NCBI GenBank assembly: GCA_963743825.1
Contig: CAVURC010000002.1
Coordinates: forward strand, 85,245 to 149,244
From: Sva-07 sp963743825
GTDB taxonomy: Bacteria; Actinomycetota; Acidimicrobiia; Acidimicrobiales; Ilumatobacteraceae
Reading direction: 5' to 3'
Length of the DNA stretch: 64,000 nucleotides
A model generated the notes under the pieces. The model ran no database searches and was not told the origin of the DNA. It saw nothing but the letters and a program-made list of their open reading frames with translations. Shown here piece after piece: positions 7,196 through 17,849 of this stretch; within the stretch, counting starts at the first letter, position 1, and each line of letters starts with the position of its first letter. A program made the translations under genes and the position numbers.

Positions 7196-8641
7196 ATGAA
7201 CACCCGATTGATCGTGCGAGGCGCATGTGCAGCCGCGCTCGTGCTGGCTGCGGCCGCGTGCGGAACCGACGCACCGGATGCACCCGGTGCTGCAGGTGCA
7301 GGTGCAGGTGCAGCGGCCGCAGCACCCGCCGGCGCAGAGGCAGCCAGTGCCCCGTCGGGAGGGCTGTCGGCCGGTGATTCGGTCGAGTTCGTTGCCACCG
7401 AGTTCGCCTTCGCCCCGTCGGAGGTCATGGCCGAGGCCGGCATGTACTCCGGAGCGCTCGTCAACAGCGGGACGATCGAACACGACATCACGTTCGACAA
7501 CGGCGAGGCCGTGGTTGCCGGAGCGGGTGAAACCGTCGAGTTCGAGTTCGAGGTTCCCGAGGAAGGTGTCCGCTACTGGTGCTCGATCCCGGGTCACGAG
7601 GACGCAGGGATGGCCGGAATCATCAACACGGCTGCATCGGCCTCAGCGGCCGAGGAGACCGCAGCACCCATGGAAGGCCACGGCGCCGTCGGCGACGCAG
7701 CGACAACGGTCGAAGCCGATCCCGACGCGCCCCCCTACGAATACCGCGATCCGCGGGCGCCTGCTCGAGGGGAGGGTGAAGGCTTCACGCTGACTCCGGG
7801 TGGAGCTCCTGATGGCGGCGACCTGATCGACGTCGAGATGGTCGTGGAGGAGAAGCTGGCGACGGTCGCCGAAGGCTATGTGCAGCAGATCTGGACGTTC
7901 AACGGCACGATGCCTGGTCCGGTCATCCGTACGCAGGTCGGCGACACCGTGCGGGTCCACCTGATCAATCCCGCAGAGTCAACGGTGTCGCACTCGATCG
8001 ACTTCCACGCGTCGCAGGTCGCATGGAACGACGAGATGAGGTCGCTCGCTCCCGGTGAGGAACTGATCTACGAATTCACCACGGACTACGCAGGAGTCTG
8101 GATGTACCACTGCGGAACCGACCCGGTGCTCCATCACATCGCCAACGGCATGTTCGGCATGGTGATCGTCGAACCCGAAGGTGGTCTGCCGCCGATGGAG
8201 AACGAGTTCTTCCTCGTGCAGCACGAGTGGTACCTCGGCCCGCAGGGTGAGGTGTCGTCGTACGCCAAGGCCAACCAGGCTGCTCCGGCTCCGGACTTCG
8301 TGATGTTCAACGGTGCGGCGTTCCAGTACAAGGACGTCCCGATCGAGATCCCGACCGGCGAGGAGGTCCGCCTGTTCGTCCTCGACGTCGGCCCGTCGAT
8401 CGATTCATCGTTCCACGTCGTCGGCACGATCTTCGACAACGTGATCAAGGAAGGCGTCCATCTGGAGCGGGGCAACGAGGGCAACTGGGGATCCCAGGCC
8501 GTCGACCTGGCGCCGGCGCAAGGTGCAGTGATCGAACTGAAGGCCATGGAGGATGGGCTGTACCCGATGGTGACGCATGCCTTCAACTTCCCCGGACGCG
8601 GCGCCGTGGGCCTGCTGCAGGCAGGTGACGGCGAACCCTGA
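7196..8641 (+). CDS. nirK: Copper nitrite reductase (NirK-like) lipoprotein with N-terminal cupredoxin domain
   Basis: 481 residues. A lipoprotein signal peptide (LAAAACG) and an Ala/Pro linker precede a cupredoxin domain with a complete type 1 copper site: H96, C129, H134, M139. Then comes a two-domain multicopper nitrite reductase. H266, D269 and H271 match the HxxDFH motif (type 1 His, catalytic Asp, type 2 His); H305-C306, H314 and M319 complete the type 1/type 2 pair; SFHVVG may supply the last type 2 ligand. Such enzymes reduce nitrite to NO. The fused cupredoxin probably feeds electrons internally. ATG at 7196 has AGGAGG just upstream. A related two-domain multicopper oxidase is the alternative. 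Confidence 0.83.
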   Translation: MNTRLIVRGACAAALVLAAAACGTDAPDAPGAAGAGAGAAAAAPAGAEAASAPSGGLSAGDSVEFVATEFAFAPSEVMAEAGMYSGALVNSGTIEHDITFDNGEAVVAGAGETVEFEFEVPEEGVRYWCSIPGHEDAGMAGIINTAASASAAEETAAPMEGHGAVGDAATTVEADPDAPPYEYRDPRAPARGEGEGFTLTPGGAPDGGDLIDVEMVVEEKLATVAEGYVQQIWTFNGTMPGPVIRTQVGDTVRVHLINPAESTVSHSIDFHASQVAWNDEMRSLAPGEELIYEFTTDYAGVWMYHCGTDPVLHHIANGMFGMVIVEPEGGLPPMENEFFLVQHEWYLGPQGEVSSYAKANQAAPAPDFVMFNGAAFQYKDVPIEIPTGEEVRLFVLDVGPSIDSSFHVVGTIFDNVIKEGVHLERGNEGNWGSQAVDLAPAQGAVIELKAMEDGLYPMVTHAFNFPGRGAVGLLQAGDGEP

Positions 8642-8656
8642 TCCGGGCGAGATCAG
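8638..8656. terminator. Short hairpin between convergent nirK and USP genes
   Basis: CTGATC (8638-8643) pairs with GATCAG (8651-8656) around a 7-nt loop. It includes the nirK stop codon and abuts the USP stop. No T run, so termination strength is uncertain. Confidence 0.4.
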
Positions 8657-9589
8657 TCAGGCGAGAACCGGCACGACCACGACCGGGCACGGAGCGTGGG
8701 TGATCGTGTGATGCAGCCAGTGGGCGACGTCGTGGTCGGCGTCGCCCACTGACGCGTCAGCGTCCTGATGCAGCCCGACGACGAGGAGCGACGCGGAGGC
8801 GCTCTCCTCGGTGAGGACCCGCGCGGGAGAGCCGGGTGGCGCAGACCAGGAGATCGGCAGACCGTTGTCGGTCGATCGGGCGATCGACTCCGCCGCCGAT
8901 TCCAGATCGTCGAGGGCCCAGTCGGTCGCCATGTCGCGATCGATGTACCAGGCCATCACGTCGAGGAGGCCGTCGCTTCGGAAGACGGGCCGGTTCGGCA
9001 CCGCCCGGATCAACCGCAGTGCCGTGTGGTGTGCATCGGCGTACCGGGCAGCCCAGCGGAGCGCAGCGCTGGTGGCGGCGCCGTGCCCGACTCCGGCGAC
9101 CACCGTGTTCGTCGGTGCGTCGGGGACCTCGTCGGAGACGATCGCGATCGGGCATCGCGCACGTTCGATGAGCTGCACCGTGGTTCGTCCGAGACGGTGC
9201 GCCAGGCGACCGGAGCTTCGACCGACGGCGAGGAGCTGGGCGTCGAGGTGGTCGACGACTCGGAGCAGCTCGTCGGTGCAATCGCCGGCTCTCGCCACCG
9301 AGCGAACGATCGTTCGGCCCGTCGTCGCCGCCGCCACCCAGGCGTCGAGATCATGTTGGGTTGCAGACTCGACCGACGGGGCATCATCGCCGGCGTGCAC
9401 GTGCACGGCGTGTACGACGTCGCCGGGTGCCGCCGAGTGGCACACCCATTCGAGCGCCGCTCGCGAGTTGGCCGTTCCGTCGAGTCCCACCACGGCGGAA
9501 CGAACGAGCGACTCCGGTCTCACGATCCCACCATATGTCTCGAGGATGGATCCCCAATCGGTCGAGTCGCCGGACGGGTCGTCGTCCAT
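8657..9589 (-). CDS. Tandem universal stress protein (UspA family)
   Basis: Two USP domains in one chain. The first opens with SAVVGLDGTANSRAALEW and ends with LAVGRSSGRLAHRLGRTTVQLIERARCPIAIV; the second begins at NTVVAGVGHGAATSAALRWAARYA and ends with ASLLVVGLHQDADA...HHTITHAPCPVVVVP. The ATP-binding G-x2-G-x9-G pattern is recognisable in the first domain and weaker in the second. The role is probably stress survival. ATG at 9589 is preferred over one at 9610, because the upstream start would overlap the divergent glnS start. Confidence 0.85.
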   Translation of the reverse strand: MDDDPSGDSTDWGSILETYGGIVRPESLVRSAVVGLDGTANSRAALEWVCHSAAPGDVVHAVHVHAGDDAPSVESATQHDLDAWVAAATTGRTIVRSVARAGDCTDELLRVVDHLDAQLLAVGRSSGRLAHRLGRTTVQLIERARCPIAIVSDEVPDAPTNTVVAGVGHGAATSAALRWAARYADAHHTALRLIRAVPNRPVFRSDGLLDVMAWYIDRDMATDWALDDLESAAESIARSTDNGLPISWSAPPGSPARVLTEESASASLLVVGLHQDADASVGDADHDVAHWLHHTITHAPCPVVVVPVLA

Positions 9590-9603
9590 ACTGTCTGTCA
9601 GCC

Positions 9604-11299
9604 ATGCCACGACCCGACGACCTCCCTGCGGCAGCCAACTTCGTTCGCGAGTTGGTGATCGCCGACATCGAACGCAACACCTTCGGTGGCCGCGTGCAGA
9701 CCAGGTTCCCGCCCGAACCCAACGGGTACCTGCACATCGGCCACGCCAAGGCCATCACCGTCGACTTCGGTATCGCCGAGGAGTTCGGGGGCGTCTGCAA
9801 CCTGCGCTTCGACGACACCAACCCCGACACCGAAGACACGAGCTACGTCGACGGCATCGTCGCTGACCTCGCGTGGCTCGGGTACCCGATCGAGGGGGAG
9901 CCGCTCTACGCGAGCGACTATTTCGAACAGCTCTACGACTGGGCCGAGCTGCTGGTCGCCGAAGGGGTTGGCCTACGTCGACGAGCAGGACGGCGAGACG
10001 ATCTCGGCGCAGCGCGGCGGCTATGGAAATCCGGGAGTCGAGAGCCCGTTCCGTGACCGACCGGTCGAGGACAACCTCGCGTTGTTCCGCCGCATGCGGG
10101 CGGGTGAGATCGCCGAGGGTGCCGCGGTTCTGCGAGCCAAGATCGACATGCAGCACGAGAACATGCAGTTGCGTGACCCCGTCATGTATCGCATCCGTGG
10201 GGTGCATCACCATCGCACCGGCGCGCTGTGGAACATCTATCCCACCTACGACTGGGCCCATGGCCAGAGCGATGCGATCGAAGGCGTCACCCACTCGTTG
10301 TGCACCCTCGAGTTCGACAGTCACCGTGCGCTCTACGACTGGTACCTCGAACAACTCCCGCTGCCGTTCGAGCGGCCGCGCCAGACCGAGTTCGCCCGGC
10401 TGGAGTTGACCCACACGGTCACGTCGAAGCGACGCCTGGCGAAGCTGGTCGAGAACGGCACCGTCGACGGGTGGGACGACCCGCGCATGCCGACGCTGCG
10501 TGGCCTGCGCCGACGCGGCTACCCGGCATCGGCGATCAGGGAGTTCTGCAACTTCATCGGGGTGTCGCGCACCAACAGCCGACACCAGATCGAACTGCTC
10601 GAGTCGTTCGTTCGCACCGAGTTGAACCGCTCGGCGCTGCGCCGGATGGCGGTGCTGCGTCCGCTCAAGGTCGTGGTCACCAACTGGCCGACCGGTGACG
10701 GCGGCGAACCGGTCGTCGAGATGATGGAGTTGGCGAACAACCCCGAGAATGCCGACGACGGGACGCGGATGGTGCCGTTCACGGGCGAGTTCTTCATCGA
10801 GCACGAGGACTTCATGGCCGAGCCGGCGCCGAAGTACTTCCGGCTCTCGCCGGGTAAGGAAGTTCGTCTGCGAGGCGCATACTTCGTGACGGCGACCGGC
10901 TTCGACACCGATGGTGACGGCAACGTCGTCGAAGTCCAGGTCACCTACGACCCCGAGACCCGAGGTGGCACTGCGCCCGACGGGCGCAAGGTCAAGTCGA
11001 CGATGCACTGGGTGTCGGCGGCACATGCAGTCGACGCATCGGTGGCGCTGTACGACCGCCTGTTCACGGCCGAGATCCCGGGGGAGTCGACCGGTGACGC
11101 GTTCGACGACCTGAATCCCGAGTCCCGGGAACTGCTCGTCGATGCCAAGGTCGAACCGGCACTGGCCGACGCTGCACCGGGCCAGGTCGTCCAGTTCGAG
11201 CGACTCGGCTACTTCGCGCTCGATCCCGACCAGCCGATGTTGTTCCACCGAACGGTCGGCCTCCGCGACGAATGGGCCAACATCCAGAAACGCTCCTGA
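9604..11299 (+). CDS. glnS: Glutaminyl-tRNA synthetase (frameshifted in this sequence)
   Basis: About 565 residues in total. Frame one gives TRFPPEPNGYLHIGHAK (HIGH motif) up to WAELLVAEG, and the conserved sequence resumes at once in another frame as LAYVDEQDGETISAQRG. The shift lies in a GGGG run near 9963-9966, where dropping one G restores the frame. Later blocks include MYRIRGVHHHRTG, YPTYDWAHGQSDAIEGVTHSLCTLEF, TVTSKRRLAKLV (KMSKS loop) and the beta-barrel anticodon-binding domain ending HRTVGLRDEWANI. It charges tRNA-Gln directly. There is no YqeY domain at the C-terminus. A -10-like TACTGT lies 9 nt before the ATG. Confidence 0.92.
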
Positions 11300-11374
11300 C
11301 ACGCGGCACGAGATCGGCCACGTCACCGCTGACGTGATGGTTCAGCCGGTCAGCGTGGCGATACCTTCGTCGAC

Positions 11375-14096
11375 ATGACGAGAGCAGTCGACGTGTTCTT
11401 GCCGTCGCGGGCGCCGTGGCATGCATCGTGCCCGCTGGCCATCGCGAGCCAGACGACAGCGACGGCGCAGGCGGCGTCGGCGTCGGTCACCTGTGCATCC
11501 ACAACCCGTGGGCGGTCTGCCGCCACGGCGCCGATGGTCAGCTACACGGCCATCAATCCGGTTCGCCTCGTCGACACCCGGAGCAACATCGGTGGGTTGC
11601 CGGACCCATCGACCGCGGCTGCACGATTCGTGTCGAGCCTCGGCGCCGACATTCCGCGCATCGGCGCAGGCGGTCGCGCTGTCGATGACCGCCGTGTCGC
11701 TCGAGGCCGACTACTTCACGGTCTATCCGTGCGCGGCCGGACTCCCACAGACGTCGAACCTGAACTCGCGTGCCGGCGTTCGCCACACCGAACCTGGTGG
11801 TCGCGATCCCCGACGCGAACCGTGAGATCTGCGTCTTCAGTCATGGCCGGTCCGCATCTGATCATCGATCTCGCGGCTGGTGGTCCGATGGTCCCGACCG
11901 GTTGTGCGTCGATCGAACCCGAGCGGGTGTACGACACCCGTGGCCCGGGATTCACCCCGCTCGGTCGGCCTTCCAGGTGCGCGAAGTCGTCATTCCGGCG
12001 AGCGACGATGCGCCGACAGTGCGACGGCCGCTGTGATCAACCTCACTGCGACCAACTCCACTCGTGGCGGGCTACATGACGGCCTTTCCCTGCGGGCGAG
12101 CCGGCGCCACCATGCGTCGAACCTGAACTTGCTCGCCGGCGAGGACCGAGCCGTCGGGGCCATCGTCGGTCTCGGTCTGGGCCGCACGCTGTGTCGTCAT
12201 GTCGGAGGTGCCGACGCACGTGATCGTCGACGTCACCGGGTACTACGCACCCGCGCCGGGGTTCAGCCCGACAGCGCGTCGCTGCGAGCCCGACGGCGGT
12301 CGCCGGGTCGTCGACACCCGCAATGCGATCGGTGGACCCCGCCAGCCGTTCGCGGCCGGGGAGATCCGATCGTTCGATCCCGTCGCCGGCCTCGCCAACG
12401 CCGATGATGCGTCGGCGGTGATGCTGAACTTCATCTCGACGAACTCCGCGGCCAGCGGCTACCTCACCGTGTTCCCGTGCGGTGCGGCGGTCCCCGACGT
12501 GTCGTCGCTCAACTTCACGGCCCGCCAGGATGCGACCAACCTCGTCGACGGTCAAGATCGGCGAGCGGACGCAAGGTGTGTGTGCGTGTCGTCGGCGCCG
12601 ACGAACGTCATCGTCGACGTGTTCGGCGTGATGAACGCGCCCAGCGGGATCGCCCGTTCGAGCGCTTGACGTTCGACAAGCCGACGTGGCCCGACTTCGA
12701 TCCTGCCGCCACCGACTACGTCATCGAGTGCGGCGCCGGGGCCGGGCTCGCCGACGTCACCATCGGGCTGGAACTGCTCCCGTCGACGTCGGCGTACGCT
12801 GTCCGTCGCCGGTGGCGCGCGCCGACTCCGGTCGGCAACGGATCGGTGACCGTGCCGATGCGCACGGACGAGCTCGTTGGTCGTGGCCACGACCCGACTC
12901 GGCGTCGAGCGCAACTATCACTTCCGCTGCGTTCCGCTCGACTTCCCGAGGCTCGAGGTGAGCCGCCCGGGCAACCCGACACCCGGCTGGTACCTGACGA
13001 CGTTCGGGTTCAGCAGCCCGGCGCTCAACGGCCAGTTCGTGGCGATTCTCGACAACTACGGCGCCCCGGTCTGGTACAAGCGGACTCCGCGCGAGGTCAT
13101 CGACGCCAAGCGTCTGTCGGACGGTCGGGTGGCGTTCACCCCGACGTACGGGCCGTTCGGCGTCGATGCCCGAGCAGGGGTACTGGGCCACCGACCTCGC
13201 AGGGTCCGACGACCGAACGCTCCGGACGACCGATCCCGGTGGCGCTGCCCACCGACCACCACGACTTCCTCGAGATCCCGGGAGGGACACGGCCCTGTTG
13301 AGCTACCCGCTCGGTGACCGAGCGAGGACCTGCGGCCGTTCGGCTCGCGTTCGGACACCTACTGCGGACGGCGTGATCCAGGAGGTGAACGGTGCGGGTG
13401 CGGAGATCTGGAGGTGGGACACGCAGCGATCACTTCGCACCGAACTCGTCGACGTTCCCGCATCAACTTCGTCGACACCAACGGGCTTGGTCCGCGCATT
13501 CGAGCGTGGGACGTGTTCCACCTCAACTCGATCGACCGCATGCCGCGACGGTGACTACGTCGTGTCGGCTCGTCACCTCGACGCGGTGTTCCGTGTCGAT
13601 CGCAGCTCGCGGCAACGTCGGCTGGACGCTCGGCGGGCCGCCGTCGGCAGCCCCGGCTCAAGCTCGAGGTCGTCGGTGATCCCGTACGGCGGTCCGAAGC
13701 GGCCGCACGATGCCCGGATGGTCGGCGACGTCCTGACGGTCTTCGACAACCAGGCCGGGATGCCGGGTCGGCAGTCCCGTGCGGTCGCGTATCGCCATCG
13801 ACGAGGTGGCCCGCGACCGGCCACGATGCTGTGGGAGTTCCGCAACAGCGGCGCCGAACACCGGCGACCGACGCTCGGGCAGCGTGCAGCAGGCGGCCGA
13901 CGGTTCGTCCTCGTCAACTGGGGTCGCCGGCCTCCAGCCGATCATCGAGGAGCTGGCGCCGAACGGCACCCGCCTGATGTCGATCACGCTCCCCGGGGGC
14001 AACTCGTCGTACCGCACCGTCAAGTACCCGCCCGAGCGACTTCGACGTCGAGCACCTGCGAGCAACCGCCGGCGGCTCCAGATCACCCTGCCCTGA
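11375..14096 (+). pseudogene. Secreted arylsulfotransferase-like protein with N-terminal VDTR repeats, multiply frameshifted
   Basis: No single frame is open, but a coherent protein can be pieced together from all three. It has a possible signal peptide (AVAGAVACIVPAG in a second frame), then three repeats of about 130 residues, each with a RLVDTR/VYDTR/RVVDTR block, a TVFPC-type strand and SNLN or SLNF, and HVIVDVTGYY between repeats. A beta-rich spacer (DFDPAATDYVIECGAG) leads into an arylsulfotransferase-like propeller: PTPGWYLTTF, LDNYGAPVWYKR, DHHDFLEIPGG, HLNSIDRMP, GDYVVSARHLDAVFRVDR, PHDARM, VDNQAG-like and YPP near the end. At least ten frame changes are needed. Decay or local sequence error cannot be told apart here. 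Confidence 0.7.
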
Positions 14097-14129
14097 CGTA
14101 CACGATGTGTCAGACACATCGTGTACGTC
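14095..14129. repeat. 16-bp perfect hairpin at the end of the arylsulfotransferase-like gene
   Basis: GACGTACACGATGTGT (14095-14110) is followed by CAG and its exact reverse complement (14114-14129). The gene's stop codon lies at the base of the stem. The centre reads GTGTCAGACAC. It lies between convergent genes, without a T run, so it may act as a two-way terminator or belong to the stop-codon palindrome set. Confidence 0.85.
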
Positions 14130-14151
14130 CGTCGCTCCTTGATGGGAACGA

Positions 14152-16412
14152 TCAGCCTTCCCAGTACCAGGCGCAGCCGTACTGTTCGGGGTCGCCCCAG
14201 CTCACGGAGTCGCGGGGCTCGAGGGTCTGGCGGTCGGAGAACTTCATCTGATCGAGACCGATCGTCACCAGTTCGTCGCCGATGGCGATCGAGCGTTGCA
14301 GCGGGTTCCAGCAGCCCTGCAGGTTCGAGTCGCCGTGGCTGATCGTGCCGCGGGCCGTGAGTTCTCGTCCGTCGAGTTCGGCGACCACGGCGCCGCCGCC
14401 CGCACCGGTGATGTCCTTGGCGAGGCAGTCGACCGCGGGTCCACAGTCGCCCCACCCCGGTGACACCGGCAGCACGATCGTGCCGTCGGGCTCCCAGAAC
14501 AGGAACGCCTTGTGGTCCCACTCGACCTCGCTCTGGCCGCCGATCGGCAGTGTGCTGATGCGCTGCGGGTTGGACGGGTCGCTGACATCGAACAGGCTCA
14601 ACTGCGTGCCGGTCGTGCGGCCCTCGTCGGTGGCGTCCTGACCGACACCCAGCAGGAGACCGTCGCCGACCGGGTGGAGGTACGCCGAGTATCCGGGGAT
14701 CTTCAGTTCGCCGTCGAGCACCGGATTGGCGGGGTCGGACAGATCGATCACGTACAGCGGGTCGACCTGACGGAACGTGACGACGTAGCCGACGTCGTCG
14801 ATGAAGCGAACGGCCTGGATCTGTTCGCCCTTGCCGAGCCCGGAGATCGAGGAGATCTGCTCCAGGTCGGTCCCGTTCGGGCGCAACACGTAGACGGTCG
14901 ACTCGCTCTGGTCGCCGAAGTCGCCCCAGTTGTCGGTGGTGGTCGCCACACGGAGGTCACCGTTGTACTCACTCATCGCGAACTGGTTCAGCAGCCGACC
15001 CTCGACCTCGCCGGAGGCGATGTACGTCGCGCCGGTCCCCTCGTCGAGTCGGAACTGGTGGATCAGCGTCGGCGGCGGACCTTGAAGGTCGTCGGGCTCG
15101 GTGGTCGATGGGGTGACCTCGGTCGTTTCGGGCGGCTCGATCACGATCAGTTGTCACGGGCGATGGGGTCGACTCGGTGATGTCCGTGGTCGGGGTTGCT
15201 TCCGTTGTCTCCGCCACGATCGTCGCGTCGGACGAGGGCGCCGCGAGTTCAGGGGCGCCGACAGCGTCCGTGGATGGTTCGACGGTTGCCGTGTCGCCTT
15301 CCAACGGCATCGGCACCGGCCCGCCCCACTGCCAGTCCCAGTTCTGGGTGGCGATGTAGAGGTTGTCGGTCGAGGCGTACACGGTGTCACCGGTCGACAC
15401 GATGCCCGCCGAACCGACGGGGGTGGCATCGCTCTGGACGTCGATCGAGGCGATCCACGTCAATCCCAAGCCGGCGAACTCGACCTGGGGCAGCGACGTC
15501 CTCGCAGGCCAGAACGGCCGACATCGGGCCGAAGCTGCCGTCGCCCGTTTCGTCGAACTGACGTGGGAGCCAGTCGTCGACGCTGGAGTCGGCGATGATC
15601 TGCTTGTTGCGCTCGAGCGCCGACTCCTCGTCGAGCCCGAACTGGTTCGGCTGCACGAAGGGGAGGCGCTGATCGAAGGATGTCGAGATCACGAGTCGAG
15701 CGACACCGTCGACCGAACGGGTGGCAACGACGTTGCCCTCGAGGTGTGTGCGTCGCAGCAGCGACGGGTTCGTCGGGTCCGCGACGTCGTACAACGACAC
15801 GATGGTGTCGGGCGAGCCCGACCAGTTCGACGTGACGACGACCAGCCGAGCACCGTCGAGGAGCAACTGGTGCGAGCCTTGCGGGAGTTCCGGTTCGGCC
15901 ACGACTTCAGCGTCGGCGACCGACACGATGCGAAGGCCATCGGTGTTGGCGACGTACACGTACGTGCCGTCGGTTTCCACGATGTCGCCCTCGTCGACCC
16001 CCACCTCCTGGGTGTTCGTGCCCGAGTAGTCGGTGCCGGCGGATGGTGCCGACGGCGCGGCCTCGTCCTGGGCCACGGCACTGTCGGTGGCCTCGGCCGT
16101 TTCGGCGACCCGCATGTCGCCGCCGACGGCGTAGCCGCCGCCGAGCCCCCACGGTGTGACGCGTGCCGACGCCTCGGTCTGCATGTAGTCGAGCAACGCA
16201 GGGCAGTCGCCGAAGAACTCCAACCGGGAGGCGAAGCCCTGCGGCCGCGACGCCGGAGTGGTCGTTGTTGCGCCGACGGCTGATGTCGACGGCACCGCAG
16301 TCGTCGACCGGGTGGTCGAATCGGTCGTGGTCGAACCGTCGCTGCTGCACGCAGTCAGCGCAATGGCGACGCTCGCAACGAGCGTCAGTGGAATGAGCCG
16401 TTCACGCTTCAT
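14152..16412 (-). CDS. Beta-propeller domain lipoprotein (two frameshifts)
   Basis: About 750 residues when joined. It starts with a lipoprotein signal (LVASVAIALTACSS) and a Ser/Thr linker, then propeller blades typical of the secreted C-terminal beta-propeller family: GTNTQEVGVDEGDIVETDGTYVYVANTDGLRIVSVADA, SLYDVADPTNPSLLRRTHLEGNVVATRSVDGVARLVIS, later VYVLRPNGTDLEQISSISGLGKGEQIQAVRFIDDVGYVVTFRQVDPLYVIDLSDPANPVLDGELKIPGYSAYLHPV. Frame changes occur near 15495 and 15145. At the second, translation would reach a Thr-rich insert that links two parts of the propeller. It is probably a cell-surface protein of unknown role. Confidence 0.8.
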
Positions 16413-16451
16413 GTGTGTTGGACGTCACAGCCCACCGTTTGGTTCCGTGCC

Positions 16452-16501
16452 TGAATGAGACGCGGAATGAGACGCGGGGTCAGAACCTCGCGTCTCATTC
16501 A
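16452..16501. repeat. Hairpin with duplicated 5' arm at the end of the LLM oxidoreductase gene
   Basis: GAATGAGACGCG (16465-16476) pairs with CGCGTCTCATTC (16489-16500) around the loop GGGTCAGAACCT. The 5' arm is duplicated immediately upstream (16452-16464). The minus-strand stop codon at 16499-16501 lies inside the 3' arm. The loop again contains GGGTCAGA. Confidence 0.8.
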
Positions 16502-17401
16502 TCCGGCTTCGAGGGGGAGCAGGACACCGGCGGCCTCGGTGAGATGCTCGACCCACCCGTCGGCACCACCCGGCTCGATGAGTGGGAGCACGACGAACTT
16601 CGACGTCCCGACATCGACGAAACGTCTGATCAGCGCCGTCAGCCCGTCCCACGAGGTCGCCACGAGTTCACCGGGATCATCGAGATCTGGCCGTCGCTTG
16701 GCGAGCAGTCGCTGCAGGCGGTCGGGGATCGGGCCGAACGAGTACGGAATGAGGACGCCGTAGTGGTCGTCTTCGATCTCACGGCCGTGCTCTGCGCAGA
16801 CCGCCTCCACGACGGTGCGGCCCGCCTCGGCATCGGCGGGGGTGACGAACGATGGAAGCCAGCCGTCGGCGAGGCGCCCGATGCGGCGGAGTTCCGACGG
16901 GGCAATGCCGCCGAGCCACACGTCCATCCGCGCTGGGGCGGGCAACACCGTCACCTCGTCGTAGTGATACCGGTCGCCGTGGTGCGTGAACGGTCGGCCG
17001 GTCCAGCACTGGCGCATCACGTCGAGCATCTCGTCGAACAACGCGGCCCGCTCCGATCGTTCGACCCCGAATGCCTGCTGCTCGACCGGATCGACGGCAC
17101 CCAATCCGAAGGCAGGGAGGAGCCGACCGTTCGACATCGTGGCGAGGGTTGCCAACTCCTTCGCGAGCACGACCGGGTTGCGGCCCGGCAGCACCATCAC
17201 CGACGTGCCGAACTTGAGGTTCGTCGTCCGGCCGGCCCCGAACGCCATGGCGACGAGCGGGTCAGGTGCCGGCCCGCTGATTCGCTCCGACAACCACAGC
17301 GAGTCGAATCCGAGCTGCTCCAAGGTGTCGACGACCACGGCGTACGCGGGGCCGTGCAGATCGGTGGAGGTGCCGAGGCCGTATCCGATGCGAACCTTCA
17401 T
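16499..17401 (-). CDS. LLM-class flavin/F420-dependent oxidoreductase
   Basis: 300 residues of the luciferase-like monooxygenase fold: KVRIGYGLG at strand 1, LGFDSLWLSERI, LKFGTSVMVLPGRNPVVLAKELATLATMSNGRLLPAFGLGAVDPVEQQAFG, and VWLGGIAPSELRRIGRLADGWLPSFVTP. These blocks match F420-dependent actinobacterial members more than bacterial luciferase. Substrate unknown. The stop codon is inside a hairpin; the next gene downstream is the beta-propeller gene on the same strand. Confidence 0.8.
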   Translation of the reverse strand: MKVRIGYGLGTSTDLHGPAYAVVVDTLEQLGFDSLWLSERISGPAPDPLVAMAFGAGRTTNLKFGTSVMVLPGRNPVVLAKELATLATMSNGRLLPAFGLGAVDPVEQQAFGVERSERAALFDEMLDVMRQCWTGRPFTHHGDRYHYDEVTVLPAPARMDVWLGGIAPSELRRIGRLADGWLPSFVTPADAEAGRTVVEAVCAEHGREIEDDHYGVLIPYSFGPIPDRLQRLLAKRRPDLDDPGELVATSWDGLTALIRRFVDVGTSKFVVLPLIEPGGADGWVEHLTEAAGVLLPLEAG

Positions 17402-17457
17402 GCGTCGATCGTGCCACAGGCCCGCTCGACGGAGTCAGCCGGGGTCGGCCGACGCGA

Positions 17458-17691
17458 TCAGCGGTGGTGATGGTGCACGCGCACGGGGACCTGCTCGCTT
17501 CGTACCCGACCCGTCTGAATCCAGCTGGCGACGAACGCCACGATGATCACGGGCAGCACGATGGCGACCTGCGGAACGTCGCCTGCAGCGGAGATCGCGA
17601 CGGCGAGAACTGCTGCGGTGATCGAGATGATCATGGCGAGCTTCACGGCGGCGTTCCAGGTGCGATGGCTGAGTTCCACGCTCATGTTCAT
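17458..17691 (-). CDS. Small two-helix membrane protein
   Basis: 77 residues if started at ATG 17691, with two hydrophobic stretches (AAVKLAMIISITAAVLAVAISAAG and VPQVAIVLPVIIVAFVASWI) and a His-rich tail (VRVHHHHR). It is not recognised. The position on the same strand just upstream of the LLM gene, and a composition typical of real membrane proteins, support it modestly. The reading frame extends further upstream without good starts. Confidence 0.5.
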   Translation of the reverse strand: MNMSVELSHRTWNAAVKLAMIISITAAVLAVAISAAGDVPQVAIVLPVIIVAFVASWIQTGRVRSEQVPVRVHHHHR

Positions 17692-17849
17692 AGTTCGTCG
17701 AGTTGTCGAAATCTCGTGCGACAGCATCTCGACAACGACTTGTCATCCGACCGCCATGTTCGACACCGAATCGCGCGGTACGACATGACGAGCAGGTGAC
17801 GGTGAGGTGGCCGGGAGATGACAGTACGCGACGTTCTAACGTCACGTGG

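Noticed and set aside
9960..9972. Programmed frameshift in glnS
   Set aside because: No slippery heptamer, downstream pseudoknot or upstream Shine-Dalgarno-like stimulator; many other genes in the window have similar indels, so sequence error is simpler.
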